Shown: positions 5,904 to 13,181, counted from the stretch's first letter. The stretch: DNA of 64,000 nt from Mycolicibacterium rhodesiae JS60 (GCA_000230935.2 AGIQ01000007.1:1-64000); one strand, 5' to 3'. The notes: generated from the letters alone by a model not told the origin. Translations and numbers: made by a program.

Positions 5904-6049
5904 CGCCCCATGAGATCGCCCAGCGGCGAGCTGAGATCGACGCCAAGGACGCGGCTATGCCGCTGCGAGCGGCCAACATTCGTCCACGACGAGCTTTTAC
6001 CTGCTACACCAACCGACGCATCCCGACCAACCTGAGAGGTTCGATATGA
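5900..6049 (+). CDS. 49-residue basic phage protein
   Basis: VTPHEIAQRRAEIDAKDAAM then an Arg-rich second half (ANIRPRRAFTCYTNRRIPTN). GTG start overlaps the previous stop and its TGA overlaps the next ATG. It could bind nucleic acid, but only the charge suggests this. Confidence 0.5.
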   Translation: MTPHEIAQRRAEIDAKDAAMPLRAANIRPRRAFTCYTNRRIPTNLRGSI

Positions 6050-6312
6050 CCCGACCAGTCTCGACCGCAGTGACGCTGGTGCTCGCTGTGTGGAGCTTCG
6101 GCCTGTCTATGGCCCTGGGGGAGTTCTACATCACCCGCGCCCACGCTGAGGCTCCGCGCACCACCATGACGGTCGACGGCGTCGACTACCCGGTCTGCTC
6201 CGAAGAGGATTGCTCCGATCAGCCTGGGCAGGTTGGCCTTTGGTACTCGCGTAGCACCAAGACCTGGCTACTGGAGCTGGGTGAAGACGTGACCCTGATT
6301 GTCGGGAAGTGA
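6046..6312 (+). CDS. secreted or membrane-anchored phage protein
   Basis: 88 residues. The first 35 form a signal peptide or single anchor (a hydrophobic run from TAVTLVLAVWSF followed by ITRAHAEA). The mature part has a Cys pair (CSEEDC) and a beta-rich tail. It probably faces the cell envelope. The class fits phage-encoded surface modifiers, but no specific role is visible. Confidence 0.6.
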   Translation: MTRPVSTAVTLVLAVWSFGLSMALGEFYITRAHAEAPRTTMTVDGVDYPVCSEEDCSDQPGQVGLWYSRSTKTWLLELGEDVTLIVGK

Positions 6313-6316
6313 GGCT

Positions 6317-6463
6317 ATGAGCAGGCTTTCGGTCAGGTTCGCAGCCTATCCAGGTGGGCCGTACATAGTTATACACCCCGATAAACCCGACTACTTAGCG
6401 GAAGCTCTTGCCGCCGCCATGTCCGCCTTGCGGCGCAAGTCCATTGGAGGGCAAAACCCATGA
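6317..6463 (+). CDS. 48-residue phage protein
   Basis: MSRLSVRFAAYPGGPYIVIH followed by a helical second half (DYLAEALAAAMSALRRKS). Its stop overlaps the next ATG. Base composition begins to drop in GC from here to about 7,675. Confidence 0.5.
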   Translation: MSRLSVRFAAYPGGPYIVIHPDKPDYLAEALAAAMSALRRKSIGGQNP

Positions 6464-6996
6464 CTCCCAAAGCGTTAACCGCCTCCCAAGAGATGAACCT
6501 GTGGAGGAAGCTTCGAACACACTTCCTGTCGTTTCAGGACGTGCTCGAGGAGATCATCGACAAGCAAGCCTGGGCTAGCTCAGGGTTCAAGACGTTCTCA
6601 GAGGCATGGGCGCACCACATGTCGGATATCGTCCTGGCCAAGGAGCTTCGCCCCCTGGTTGTGTACCAGATGTTGGCCGAAGGATTAAGCGTTGACCAGA
6701 TCTCAGAAACCGTAAAAGGAGTTGGCCCCGACACGGCCAAAGCCCTTCAGCGGGAGCGGGCTAACGGTGTGCCGCCAACTGCCGCAAAGGGTAAGTGGTT
6801 CAACAAGGAAAGTGATACCACGCGCGTTCGCGGGCACGTTCGAAAGAAGCCAAAGGCTCCGTCGACTATCCACATCGAGCTAGGCGTTCGCAAGCTGCAA
6901 CGGGTGAGGAAGGCTGCAGACGCCCTAGGTATCAAGCCTGAAGAGTTCGCCGCCAAGGCAATTGAGGAGAAGCTGGCGAGCCTGTCCAGCGAGTAG
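6460..6996 (+). CDS. DNA-binding protein, HTH/RHH-like
   Basis: 178 residues. The central part has a helix-turn-helix-like stretch (YQMLAEGLSVDQISETVKGV). The C-terminal 45 residues (STIHIELGVRKLQRVRKAAD, then GIKPEEFAAKAIEEKLASL) look like a ribbon-helix-helix unit, a short strand followed by two helices. Regulatory or partition-adaptor roles are possible. Codons end in A/T more often than in neighbouring genes (for example GGATTAAGC, AACCGTAAAAGGAG), suggesting separate origin together with the next gene. The family is not recognised with certainty. Confidence 0.55.
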   Translation: MTPKALTASQEMNLWRKLRTHFLSFQDVLEEIIDKQAWASSGFKTFSEAWAHHMSDIVLAKELRPLVVYQMLAEGLSVDQISETVKGVGPDTAKALQRERANGVPPTAAKGKWFNKESDTTRVRGHVRKKPKAPSTIHIELGVRKLQRVRKAADALGIKPEEFAAKAIEEKLASLSSE

Positions 6997-7009
6997 GAGA
7001 GGTTGGGCT

Positions 7010-7675
7010 ATGGCCAGCGCCGAGTGGAAGGCACGCAATTTTCACTATTTAGCCGAGCAACAGCGAACTAGGAACGAGAAGCGGTCGCGTCTGGTTGGAA
7101 TACCTCGAACCGGGGCCTGGACCTCAGCTGAAGATCAGATCGCGCTGCGTACAGATATCAGCCAAGTCGAAAAGGTCGTGCTTTTGCAGAGAAGCTATGG
7201 TGCCGTCTCAAATCGGTTGAGCATCCTTAGGTCGAGCCCAAAGAGGTGCAAGCGTTGCGGTGGAGAGTATTTGAGCAGCCGCAGAGGAACGTCCTATTGC
7301 TCAGTTGAGTGCAACACAAACCCCAGGTTTTCACGCCGTAACTGTGAGGGTTGCGGCAGCGACTTTAGACCTAGGGGCGCTGCCCAGCGGTTTTGCTCCA
7401 AAGTGTGCAAGCCCGCCCCAGTACGGGAGGAATGCGGTTGTGAGGAGTGCGGAAAGCAGTTCCTTCCCAAACGATTAGGTCATAGATTCTGTTCTAGATC
7501 CTGTGCCTCAAAGCACACCTGGAGATCTCGCGTCCGATACCCGAAGCCTCCAGTGCCGGCCGCCCCTAAGAAGTGCCTCAGGTGTCGTAAGGAGCTGACT
7601 ATGAAAAGCAGAGGTAGGCATAGAAAGTACTGCCAGGACAGGCATTGTGCTAAGCGTCCGGTTAAGGGCCAATGA
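7010..7675 (+). CDS. protein with four zinc knuckles and a SANT-like N-terminus
   Basis: 221 residues from the ATG at 7010, which has GGAGAGG upstream (an upstream in-frame start is unlikely). Residues about 35-70 (GAWTSAEDQIALRTDISQVE) resemble a Myb/SANT-type helix bundle. Four Cys units follow: CKRCGGEYLSSRRGTSYCSV.., CEGCGSDFRPRGAAQRFCSK.., CEECGKQFLPKRLGHRFCSR.. and CLRCRKELTMKSRGRHRKYC... Each is CxxC plus a second Cys pair, the layout of treble-clef or zinc-knuckle folds. Together they suggest a DNA- or RNA-binding protein. AT-richer than its neighbours. Not a standard Cluster A gene that I know. Confidence 0.65.
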   Translation: MASAEWKARNFHYLAEQQRTRNEKRSRLVGIPRTGAWTSAEDQIALRTDISQVEKVVLLQRSYGAVSNRLSILRSSPKRCKRCGGEYLSSRRGTSYCSVECNTNPRFSRRNCEGCGSDFRPRGAAQRFCSKVCKPAPVREECGCEECGKQFLPKRLGHRFCSRSCASKHTWRSRVRYPKPPVPAAPKKCLRCRKELTMKSRGRHRKYCQDRHCAKRPVKGQ

Positions 7676-7797
7676 AGTTCAAGGGAAAGTGCAAGTGCGG
7701 CACCGAGTTCAAAGCTGAGAAGCGCAGAGACTTCGGCACAGCGGTTCGGCTGCACGAGGTAAGGACCGGGCACACGGTCAAGATCAAGGAGGCGTGA
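7672..7797 (+). CDS. 41-residue basic phage protein
   Basis: MKFKGKCKCGTEFKAEKRRD and then a beta-rich end. It has a single CxC zinc-type turn and high Lys/Arg content. The ATG overlaps the previous stop and GGAGG at its end serves the next gene. Confidence 0.5.
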   Translation: MKFKGKCKCGTEFKAEKRRDFGTAVRLHEVRTGHTVKIKEA

Positions 7798-7798
7798 C

Positions 7799-8053
7799 GT
7801 GGCACACGACCGCAAGATCACCAAGTACGAGGTGCAACCTATCGAGACCGGCGGGGTGTTGGAAGGTTTATCTATCCAGCGCACCGAGCGCATCACTCGG
7901 GAGTCTGACAACGGGCGCACGCTCGACTACGGCCGCACCAAGAACGTCGGCGAGCCACTTGAGATCCCGGTGTCGAAGGTAGCTGACCTCGTCAGAGAGT
8001 TGGTCGACTGGCCGCTCTACTTCGCATCGGGACAAGCAATGGAGGAGGTGTGA
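7799..8053 (+). CDS. conserved phage protein
   Basis: 84 residues with a GTG start preceded by GGAGG. Beta-strand-rich, ending LVDWPLYFASGQAMEEV. The stop overlaps the next ATG. No domain recognised. Confidence 0.6.
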   Translation: MAHDRKITKYEVQPIETGGVLEGLSIQRTERITRESDNGRTLDYGRTKNVGEPLEIPVSKVADLVRELVDWPLYFASGQAMEEV

Positions 8054-8244
8054 TGGCACCTGCAACAAAGAGCGAGTACCGAGCCGAGATCGTAGCGGGA
8101 ACAGAAGTCTTGATCAACAGCCCTGGCCACTGGGCGCACGGTCATAGGGGGATCGTCTCCCGGAGAGGCTATTTCACTGCGCGGGTGCAACTCTCGACTC
8201 GCGAGGGTTGCGTCACTATTCGACTCACCAAACTGGAGGCGTGA
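8053..8244 (+). CDS. small phage protein
   Basis: 63 residues (MAPATKSEYRAEIVAGTEVL and on), with SH3-like alternating strands (GHRGIVSRRGYFTARVQL). Starts at the ATG overlapping the previous stop. Function unknown. Confidence 0.6.
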   Translation: MAPATKSEYRAEIVAGTEVLINSPGHWAHGHRGIVSRRGYFTARVQLSTREGCVTIRLTKLEA

Positions 8245-8513
8245 TGGCAACCCGAGCCGACACCGAGCAAGAGATCAAATCGGCGGTGCTCGTCTACTCG
8301 TTCATGAGGGCTCGAGGCATCGAGGTGCTCCGGGTGGACGACGAGAACAAGACGCCGTGCTACGCCCTCGACTACGAAGACGAAGAGTTGGACCACGCCG
8401 TCGCATGGCTGCCTCTCGGCAGCGGAATCATCTCCAATCCGACTGAGCCGGCTTGGAACCCGGTCGTCCGCATCGAAGACCTAGAGCGATACCTCAAGGG
8501 AGACAACGCATGA
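8244..8513 (+). CDS. small acidic phage protein
   Basis: 89 residues beginning MATRADTEQEIKSAVLVYSF, acidic, mixed alpha/beta. ATG overlaps the previous stop (TGATGG). The end overlaps the next ATG. No domain recognised. Confidence 0.6.
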   Translation: MATRADTEQEIKSAVLVYSFMRARGIEVLRVDDENKTPCYALDYEDEELDHAVAWLPLGSGIISNPTEPAWNPVVRIEDLERYLKGDNA

Positions 8514-8815
8514 CCGAATACCCGGCCAACCTGACGGTCGAAGACACCGAGGATCTTAAGCGCATCGCTGCGGAGCCCAAGAGGCACCGCGACGGCCACC
8601 ATCCCGTGTCCGACAACAACGCCAACGTGCAGTGGGCTGCCACCGCGCTGGTGACCTACATCGAGACCGTCGGCGATTCCGGTGATCTGGAGATCACGAT
8701 CGGAGACTTGCTCGGAGATCTGATGCACCTATGCGACTCAGCGGACATCGACTTCGACAGCGCATACCAATCGGCGAGCCACCACTACTTCGCGGAGCTG
8801 AGGGGAGAGGACTGA
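8510..8815 (+). CDS. conserved phage protein
   Basis: 101 residues, acidic, predicted helical in the second half (WAATALVTYIETVGDSGDLE and on to ELRGED). GGGAGA lies upstream of the ATG. Coupled to the next gene by TGATG. Confidence 0.6.
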   Translation: MTEYPANLTVEDTEDLKRIAAEPKRHRDGHHPVSDNNANVQWAATALVTYIETVGDSGDLEITIGDLLGDLMHLCDSADIDFDSAYQSASHHYFAELRGED

Positions 8816-8910
8816 TGCGAAAGCTGATCAAGCTGTGGCGACGGGTACGTGACTGGTGGTGCGAGCCGTACGACGACGACAACCCGTTCATGAAGGACTC
8901 ATCGTGGTGA
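8815..8910 (+). CDS. 31-residue phage peptide, last gene before the repressor region
   Basis: MRKLIKLWRRVRDWWCEPYD then an acidic tail. The amphipathic, Trp- and Arg-rich front could touch membrane or nucleic acid. It closes the early small-gene cluster, and the next 399 bases are regulatory. Confidence 0.45.
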   Translation: MRKLIKLWRRVRDWWCEPYDDDNPFMKDSSW

Positions 8911-9018
8911 TGCCGGCGGCTCTATAGCAGACCCGTCCTGAGCCGAAAACAAGTAGTCGACTACGCGTGCATTCAACATCAAGGCATGCATTGTCCCAGG
9001 TCAGAAGGCTTGGAGGGG

Positions 9019-9043
9019 TATGCTAAAAGTGATCTCGGTCACT
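9019..9043 (+). promoter_or_regulatory. possible -10 element with CRP-like site at the start point
   Basis: TATGCT (9019-9024) is a plausible -10 box without a good -35. AGTGA-TCTCGG-TCACT (9028-9043) is a perfect match to GTGA-NN-T-NN-G-TCAC, the mycobacterial CRP consensus as I know it. At this position CRP would sit over the start point and block a plus-strand promoter. The rest of 8,911-9,309 holds a CAGC-GGGG-GCTG hairpin near 9078-9089, a CGGAGCC/GGCTCCG hairpin near 9149-9174 and no gene. Confidence 0.45.
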
Positions 9044-9244
9044 AAGTCACAGGAAACTCGCAGGAAACACGGGTAACAGCGGGGGCTGCTGCCTGTTCGT
9101 TATTTACGACAGGGGAAAGGTTCGATTAACTAGCCATGCAAACGACCGGAGCCACTGGGTGGAGGGGGCTCCGTCATCAACTGGAGCTTAGTGTCCGAGC
9201 GCCTGGGGGCCGCAGCGACACGCTCGAATAGAAGGATCGAAGGA

Positions 9245-9257
9245 CTTGACAGTCAAC
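9245..9257 (+). promoter_or_regulatory. variant repressor site before the repressor gene
   Basis: CTTGACAGTCAAC differs from the consensus at one position (T for C or Y). It lies 53 bases before the repressor ATG and suggests autoregulation. Confidence 0.65.
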
Positions 9258-9261
9258 TACG

Positions 9262-9280
9262 ATAGCCCTTGACGGGCTAT
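9262..9280 (+). other. hairpin in the repressor leader
   Basis: ATAGCCC-TTGAC-GGGCTAT is a perfect 7-bp stem with a 5-nt loop, 29 bases before the repressor start, followed by a pyrimidine-rich stretch. It could terminate transcription arriving from upstream or control repressor translation. Confidence 0.5.
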
Positions 9281-9309
9281 TCAATCTCTACCTTTCTCAT
9301 GGAGGAATC

Positions 9310-9852
9310 ATGAGCGGCAAAAGGAATCCGGCGAGTTATCGGCCGCTGGATTTAAGCACCATCGAGGCTTACCGAAAGGCGGGACTAAACCAGACAGAAA
9401 TCGCAGAGATGCACGGTGTCAGCAGGCAGGCCGTATCTTGGCACAAGACGACCTATGGAGGTCTCATGTCGACACGCCAGATCGTAGACAAGGCTTGGCC
9501 GTGGGAGACCACCAGGGCGCAGGGCGCTTCGGTTGCGTTCCAACGGCTTCGAGACCACGGTGAGTACATGGCCACCGGTGGTCGAGGGATGAGTGAGTCC
9601 AAGATCAAGCGATATAAGTCGTGGCTAAACAGGATGCGGGAGAACGACTGGGTCGTTGAGTTCGATCCCAACATTCCGCCCACTCCGAAGGTCGCCCCTA
9701 ACGGAGGCTTCGCCTACCGCCCTCGTGATCCGAAGATCGATGGGTACCACCTGCTGATCAGGGTGAATGAGTTCACCAACTTGACTCCCGAAGGGAAGCG
9801 CATCTGGCGCTATAAGCCGGGTGAGTCTCCGCACGAAACCCAGGGCGGTTAG
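9310..9852 (+). CDS. immunity repressor (L5 gp71 family)
   Basis: The 180-residue protein follows the L5 gp71 pattern closely. An HTH near residues 20-42 (GLNQTEIAEMHGVSRQAVSW) is followed by HKTTYGGLMSTRQIV, then AFQRLRDHGEYM, EFDPNIPP and LLIRVNEFTNLTPEGKRIW. It should bind the asymmetric CTTGACAGCYAAC sites, shutting the early promoters and blocking elongation across the right arm, so maintaining lysogeny. GGAGG lies 4-8 bases before the ATG. Its position about 8 kb inside cos matches gene 71 of L5. The site consensus here differs from the L5 site (GGTGGMTGTCAAG read on the other strand), so immunity specificity should differ from that of L5. Confidence 0.93.
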   Translation: MSGKRNPASYRPLDLSTIEAYRKAGLNQTEIAEMHGVSRQAVSWHKTTYGGLMSTRQIVDKAWPWETTRAQGASVAFQRLRDHGEYMATGGRGMSESKIKRYKSWLNRMRENDWVVEFDPNIPPTPKVAPNGGFAYRPRDPKIDGYHLLIRVNEFTNLTPEGKRIWRYKPGESPHETQGG

Positions 9853-9877
9853 CCCTACCCAGTGAAGGAAAACTGCA

Positions 9878-10252
9878 GTGCCACTAGCCCGTTTCGCCCA
9901 GATCTTCGAAGGCATCGACCACTCCGACCCGATTCTACTAGTTGAAAGGTTCGCGTTTCTTCAGGTTCAGAGCTGCGAAGTTTGGCGAAAAGACGATCCG
10001 ACGAAGAAGTCAATTCTGCTGTGGGCCTACCGAAGTCCTCTTGTTGACGACCTTGACCCCTGGTGGGATCCAGCTCGCCAGCTTCTGCTGAAAGCTGACC
10101 GACAGGAGGTTCTGTTTCAAACGATCAAGGACGATCCTGAGATGATGCACGGGACGGCGGAGTGGGTGGTGTACCAGCTCGCAGGTCCCGGTCAACCTCT
10201 GCTATCCGAAATGTGCGCTTTATCCGATGATCGACGGCAGCAGATCAGGTGA
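9878..10252 (+). CDS. conserved phage protein downstream of the repressor
   Basis: 124 residues, GTG start with GAAGGA upstream. Mixed alpha/beta with several Trp (LLWAYRSPLVDDLDPWWDP). It is coupled to the exonuclease gene by GTGA overlap. No domain recognised. Being just behind the repressor it may be co-expressed in the lysogen, because no repressor site separates the two. Confidence 0.6.
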   Translation: MPLARFAQIFEGIDHSDPILLVERFAFLQVQSCEVWRKDDPTKKSILLWAYRSPLVDDLDPWWDPARQLLLKADRQEVLFQTIKDDPEMMHGTAEWVVYQLAGPGQPLLSEMCALSDDRRQQIR

Positions 10253-11163
10253 CCGAATCGAAGAAGCTTCCGCTGCGATCTGTCTCGCAGCTCAACCAGT
10301 ACTGCCGCTGTCCGATGTCGTACAAGCTCGCCCGCATCGACAAGGTTTGGAAACGGCCGGCCGCTTGGCTACCTCAAGGCACCGCGTTCCACACCGTGGC
10401 TGAGGTCGTGGAGAAGGCCCTGGCCGAGGGCCGAGAGGTGACTCTCGAACGAGCACAAGAGATCTTCAAGGAGGAGTACGCCAAAGACATCGGAGAGCTG
10501 TGCGCCAAGACCCCGAACTTCGACTGGTGGTTCTGGTCTGGTCCGTACAACGGCGAAGCCGACATCGAGCGTCGTTGGAACATCGGGCTCGAGCAGGTCG
10601 AGAAGTTCATGGCCTGGAGATCAGATAAGGGCCAAGAGATTTGGCAGACTCCTGCGATCACCGACGATCGCTGCATTGTGAGCGACGAGGCGAACTTCAC
10701 GGTGGAGGTCACCGACGAGGAGCGGGTCATCCACATCAAGGACTGCGACTGCAAGCCCTCGAAGCCCGCGATCGAGCTGTCGTTCGACATCGTGCTGGGA
10801 GGTATCCGCGTCCGGGGATTCATCGACGCTGTCGTTGTCGTCAACGGAGAGTTGAGGGTTCGGGACTACAAGACCGGGAAGAAGCCAGGTGACGACTTCC
10901 AGCTCGGCGTCTACGCCCTCGCGCTGTGGGTGCTCTACGGAGTTGTGATCACCTCTGGTGACTACTACATGGCAGGCCCGAAGGGCAAGAAGGCGGTCGT
11001 CACCGATCCGTACGACCTGACCGAATGGAACCTCGAAGCTGTCACGCAGAGGTTCCTCGAGGTCGAGGAGAAGATCCAGGCCGGCGAGTTCGAGGCCGAC
11101 CCGGAGGCTGACAAGTGCGGATTCTGTGACGTGAACTACTCATGTCCAGTTTTTCGTGGCTGA
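10249..11163 (+). CDS. Cas4/RecB-type exonuclease (PD-(D/E)XK)
   Basis: 304 residues. The nuclease core is visible: GTAFHTVAE near residue 44, GFIDAVVVV (metal-binding Asp, about 188), RDYKTGKK (D-x-K, about 206) and QLGVYALAL (motif QxxxY, about 218). One cysteine pair (YCRCP) near residue 20 and a C-terminal cluster CGFCDVNYSC place four Cys as in iron-sulfur Cas4/AddB-like nucleases. It likely resects double-strand ends for phage recombination or replication. GTG start overlaps the previous gene. Homologues lie near the repressor in Cluster A phages. Confidence 0.85.
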   Translation: MTESKKLPLRSVSQLNQYCRCPMSYKLARIDKVWKRPAAWLPQGTAFHTVAEVVEKALAEGREVTLERAQEIFKEEYAKDIGELCAKTPNFDWWFWSGPYNGEADIERRWNIGLEQVEKFMAWRSDKGQEIWQTPAITDDRCIVSDEANFTVEVTDEERVIHIKDCDCKPSKPAIELSFDIVLGGIRVRGFIDAVVVVNGELRVRDYKTGKKPGDDFQLGVYALALWVLYGVVITSGDYYMAGPKGKKAVVTDPYDLTEWNLEAVTQRFLEVEEKIQAGEFEADPEADKCGFCDVNYSCPVFRG

Positions 11164-11166
11164 CAA

Positions 11167-11179
11167 CTTGACAGCTAAC
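11167..11179 (+). promoter_or_regulatory. repressor site (stoperator)
   Basis: CTTGACAGCTAAC, three bases after the exonuclease stop. Its TTG opens an 11-codon frame (MTANEGRVLEE, stop) that ends 10 bases before the next ATG. Confidence 0.75.
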
Positions 11180-11212
11180 GAAGGGCGCGTACTTGAAGAG
11201 TGAGCGATAAAT

Positions 11213-11488
11213 ATGGCAAAGAGAGATGAAGCCCTAGTAACCACCACACCGTTGGGTGTGGCGGTATTCCAAGAAGGCGTCGGGTTCGTGAGACCCGGCG
11301 GCGAGTACGCCTGGGTCCAGATAGGCGCGGCACCAGAGCTGCCTGCCTGGCACGTCCAATCTCAGCCGAACACCTACGCGTTCCCTTCGGACGCGGCGGC
11401 GATGAGGTTCGGCCAGGAGCACAAACGGCTCTACCCAGACCGGGTCATCAGAGTCGCAACCATCGACGGAGAGAAGCACACGCTATGA
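11213..11488 (+). CDS. small conserved phage protein
   Basis: 91 residues (MAKRDEALVTTTPLGVAVFQ and on), beta-rich, ending in VATIDGEKHTL. No strong Shine-Dalgarno precedes the ATG, so it may depend on translation of the 11-codon frame just upstream. Function unknown. Confidence 0.6.
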   Translation: MAKRDEALVTTTPLGVAVFQEGVGFVRPGGEYAWVQIGAAPELPAWHVQSQPNTYAFPSDAAAMRFGQEHKRLYPDRVIRVATIDGEKHTL

Positions 11489-11604
11489 GCTACCAGTACA
11501 GCCCGTTCTACGGCACCGGCCAGGTGCCCGAGGAGCTGGCCCACACAGTCGTCGGCACCAAAGGTGTCGAAGGACCCTCGGTTAACGAGGAGAAGAAGGC
11601 ATGA
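11485..11604 (+). CDS. 39-residue phage protein
   Basis: MSYQYSPFYGTGQVPEELAH then an acidic/basic end. ATG overlaps the previous stop and its stop overlaps the next ATG. It is low in predicted structure. Confidence 0.5.
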   Translation: MSYQYSPFYGTGQVPEELAHTVVGTKGVEGPSVNEEKKA

Positions 11605-11873
11605 CGGCGGCTACGGCCGATCGGTACAACCCGGACAACCCACGGCCCTGGGATCCCAACCACGTCTCGCTGCGGTCGAGTATCGCCCCGCACGAGTCAG
11701 GCGGCGTTCTCCGGGTTCCGCGCACCGGACGCAGGGGAGCGGCCCTGTTGAAGGTGTTCCCCTCGATTCCGGCCACCCGGCTGATGAAGCAGCTGCAGAA
11801 GGATGTCGATGACGAGGCCAGCGCTGGCCGAGCCCATCGACCTATCCATGACGCACTCATCACGCTGCCTTGA
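11601..11873 (+). CDS. small basic phage protein
   Basis: 90 residues, Pro- and Arg-rich in the first half, helical in the second (SIPATRLMKQLQKDVDDEAS). GGAGAAGAAGG lies upstream. Its TGA stop (11871-11873) is supplied by the next repressor site. Confidence 0.6.
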   Translation: MTAATADRYNPDNPRPWDPNHVSLRSSIAPHESGGVLRVPRTGRRGAALLKVFPSIPATRLMKQLQKDVDDEASAGRAHRPIHDALITLP

Positions 11874-11881
11874 CAGCTAAC
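11869..11881 (+). promoter_or_regulatory. repressor site overlapping stop and start codons
   Basis: CTTGACAGCTAAC contains the TGA stop of the upstream gene and the TTG start of the downstream gene, offset by one base (TTGA). Confidence 0.75.
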
Positions 11882-12019
11882 GACGACGCTCCAGACATCA
11901 GGAGTCAGGTCAACGCGATCCTGTCGAAGATGCCCCAGAGCATCGACTGCTTCGACATCTACGACGCCGTTGAGGAGATCGAAGAGTTGATCATCCGAAC
12001 CTACGGCCCACCCTTCTGA
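11870..12019 (+). CDS. 49-residue protein starting inside a repressor site
   Basis: Reads MTANDDAPDIRSQVNAILSK then an acidic helix (DIYDAVEEIEELIIRTYGPP). The first four codons, TTG ACA GCT AAC, are the repressor site itself. No Shine-Dalgarno is seen, so translation is likely coupled to the gene upstream. An internal ATG would give only 29 residues. Function unknown. Confidence 0.55.
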   Translation: MTANDDAPDIRSQVNAILSKMPQSIDCFDIYDAVEEIEELIIRTYGPPF

Positions 12020-12025
12020 ACCAAC

Positions 12026-12038
12026 CTTGACAGCTAAC
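12026..12038 (+). promoter_or_regulatory. repressor site (stoperator)
   Basis: CTTGACAGCTAAC with its TTG (12027) in frame with the antirepressor gene start at 12057. Confidence 0.75.
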
Positions 12039-12056
12039 ACAAACGAAAGGCAAGAA

Positions 12057-13181
12057 ATGAGCATTGCAGAGATCGCATTCCCTTCCGACGACGAGGGCGG
12101 CGCACAGCCCCCTACGAGCCCCTTCGATGGCAAGCGCCGGGTGACCAAAGCCGGCAAGGAGTGGTGGACCGCGCGAGACCTGATGGAGCCGCTCGGGTAC
12201 AGCAAGTGGGACATGTTCCGCGAGGCTATTAGCCGAGCTTCCCTGGCGATCGCTGCCCAGGGCATCGATGCAGGTCAGCACATACGTTCCGGGCAGTCGG
12301 AGCATAAGGCCAAGGCGGGATTCGGCGAACGGACCTACACCCTCGAAGACTTCGCTCTGACCCGCTACGGCGCGTACCACGTCGCCTTGATGGGCGACGG
12401 TCGCAAGCCCGAGGTCGCCGCAGCCATCCAGTACTTCGTGGTGAAGACCCGCGAGGCCGAGGTGTCCAAGCCGCTGACCGGACAAGAGTTGATCTCTGCC
12501 GCTTTGGTGGAGGCCACCCGGATTCTGGAGATGCGAGACCTCGAGCTGGCAGAGGCCGAAGCGAAGGTCACCGAACTCAAGCCACGCGCCTTGTCGGCGT
12601 CCGTAGCCGAGAACAACCACGGCGGGCAGCTCGTCTGGGAGCTGCGCGAGGCTATCGCTGCTCGCACCGGAACACCTCCGCGCGAGGTGCTGAAGACCTT
12701 GGCGGGTCTTGGAGCTATCAGACGGGAAGGGAAGCCCTGGGTCCACCCATCTTGGGATGACCTCCTGTTCCCGACAGATGTGATGGTGGAGACCGCATCT
12801 CGAGGAACGGTTGCTTACCCCATTGGCCCGTATCGGGTTCGCGACGGAAAACAGGATGAGCTGGTGGAGCGTGTTGCCGAAGCTTACGTAGGAAACGTCG
12901 TTCGGCTGCGTCCGAAGGGCATCGAGACCTGCATCCTCGCAAGAGATCTCGCTCACGAGGTTGGGCTGGGGCAGAACACCCTCCTGAGCTACATGCGCGA
13001 CTGGGGCATGATCCGAGATCCGGGCACCAACGCGCGGTCCTTCGCCACCGACAACGGTTACATGCTGAACGACAAGTGGCCAAACCCGAGGACCGGCGAG
13101 ATCAACGTGACCGGAAAGATCACGCCGAAGGGCCGGCAGTACATCATCGGTCGCCTCCGCGATATCGGGATCCTTGGATAG
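12057..13181 (+). CDS. BRO-N-like protein, candidate antirepressor
   Basis: 374 residues from the ATG with AAAGG upstream (a TTG 30 bases earlier is in frame). Residues about 28-130 (WTARDLMEPLGYSKWDMFRE.., FALTRYGAYHVALMGDG.., AIQYFVVKTREAEV) follow the pattern of BRO-N/DinD-type phage domains. A helical linker is followed by two winged-helix-like units (TPPREVLKTLAGLGAIRREG and ARDLAHEVGLGQNTLLSYMR, the latter resembling KilAC/phage antirepressor C-termini). Such proteins often antagonise repressors or regulate phage genes. In this phage it lies after the repressor and behind a repressor site, so it would be silent in the lysogen. The assignment is by pattern only. Confidence 0.65.
   Translation: MSIAEIAFPSDDEGGAQPPTSPFDGKRRVTKAGKEWWTARDLMEPLGYSKWDMFREAISRASLAIAAQGIDAGQHIRSGQSEHKAKAGFGERTYTLEDFALTRYGAYHVALMGDGRKPEVAAAIQYFVVKTREAEVSKPLTGQELISAALVEATRILEMRDLELAEAEAKVTELKPRALSASVAENNHGGQLVWELREAIAARTGTPPREVLKTLAGLGAIRREGKPWVHPSWDDLLFPTDVMVETASRGTVAYPIGPYRVRDGKQDELVERVAEAYVGNVVRLRPKGIETCILARDLAHEVGLGQNTLLSYMRDWGMIRDPGTNARSFATDNGYMLNDKWPNPRTGEINVTGKITPKGRQYIIGRLRDIGILG

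Noticed and set aside
9269..9294. Promoter with -35 TTGACG (9269-9274)
   Set aside because: The best downstream -10-like hexamer (TACCTT) is only 14 bases away, and the TTGAC lies in the loop of a perfect hairpin.
11869..11881. Intergenic operator only, with no gene at 11870
   Set aside because: The frame from the TTG stays open for 49 codons with good coding character and fits the same pattern at 16417 and 19164.
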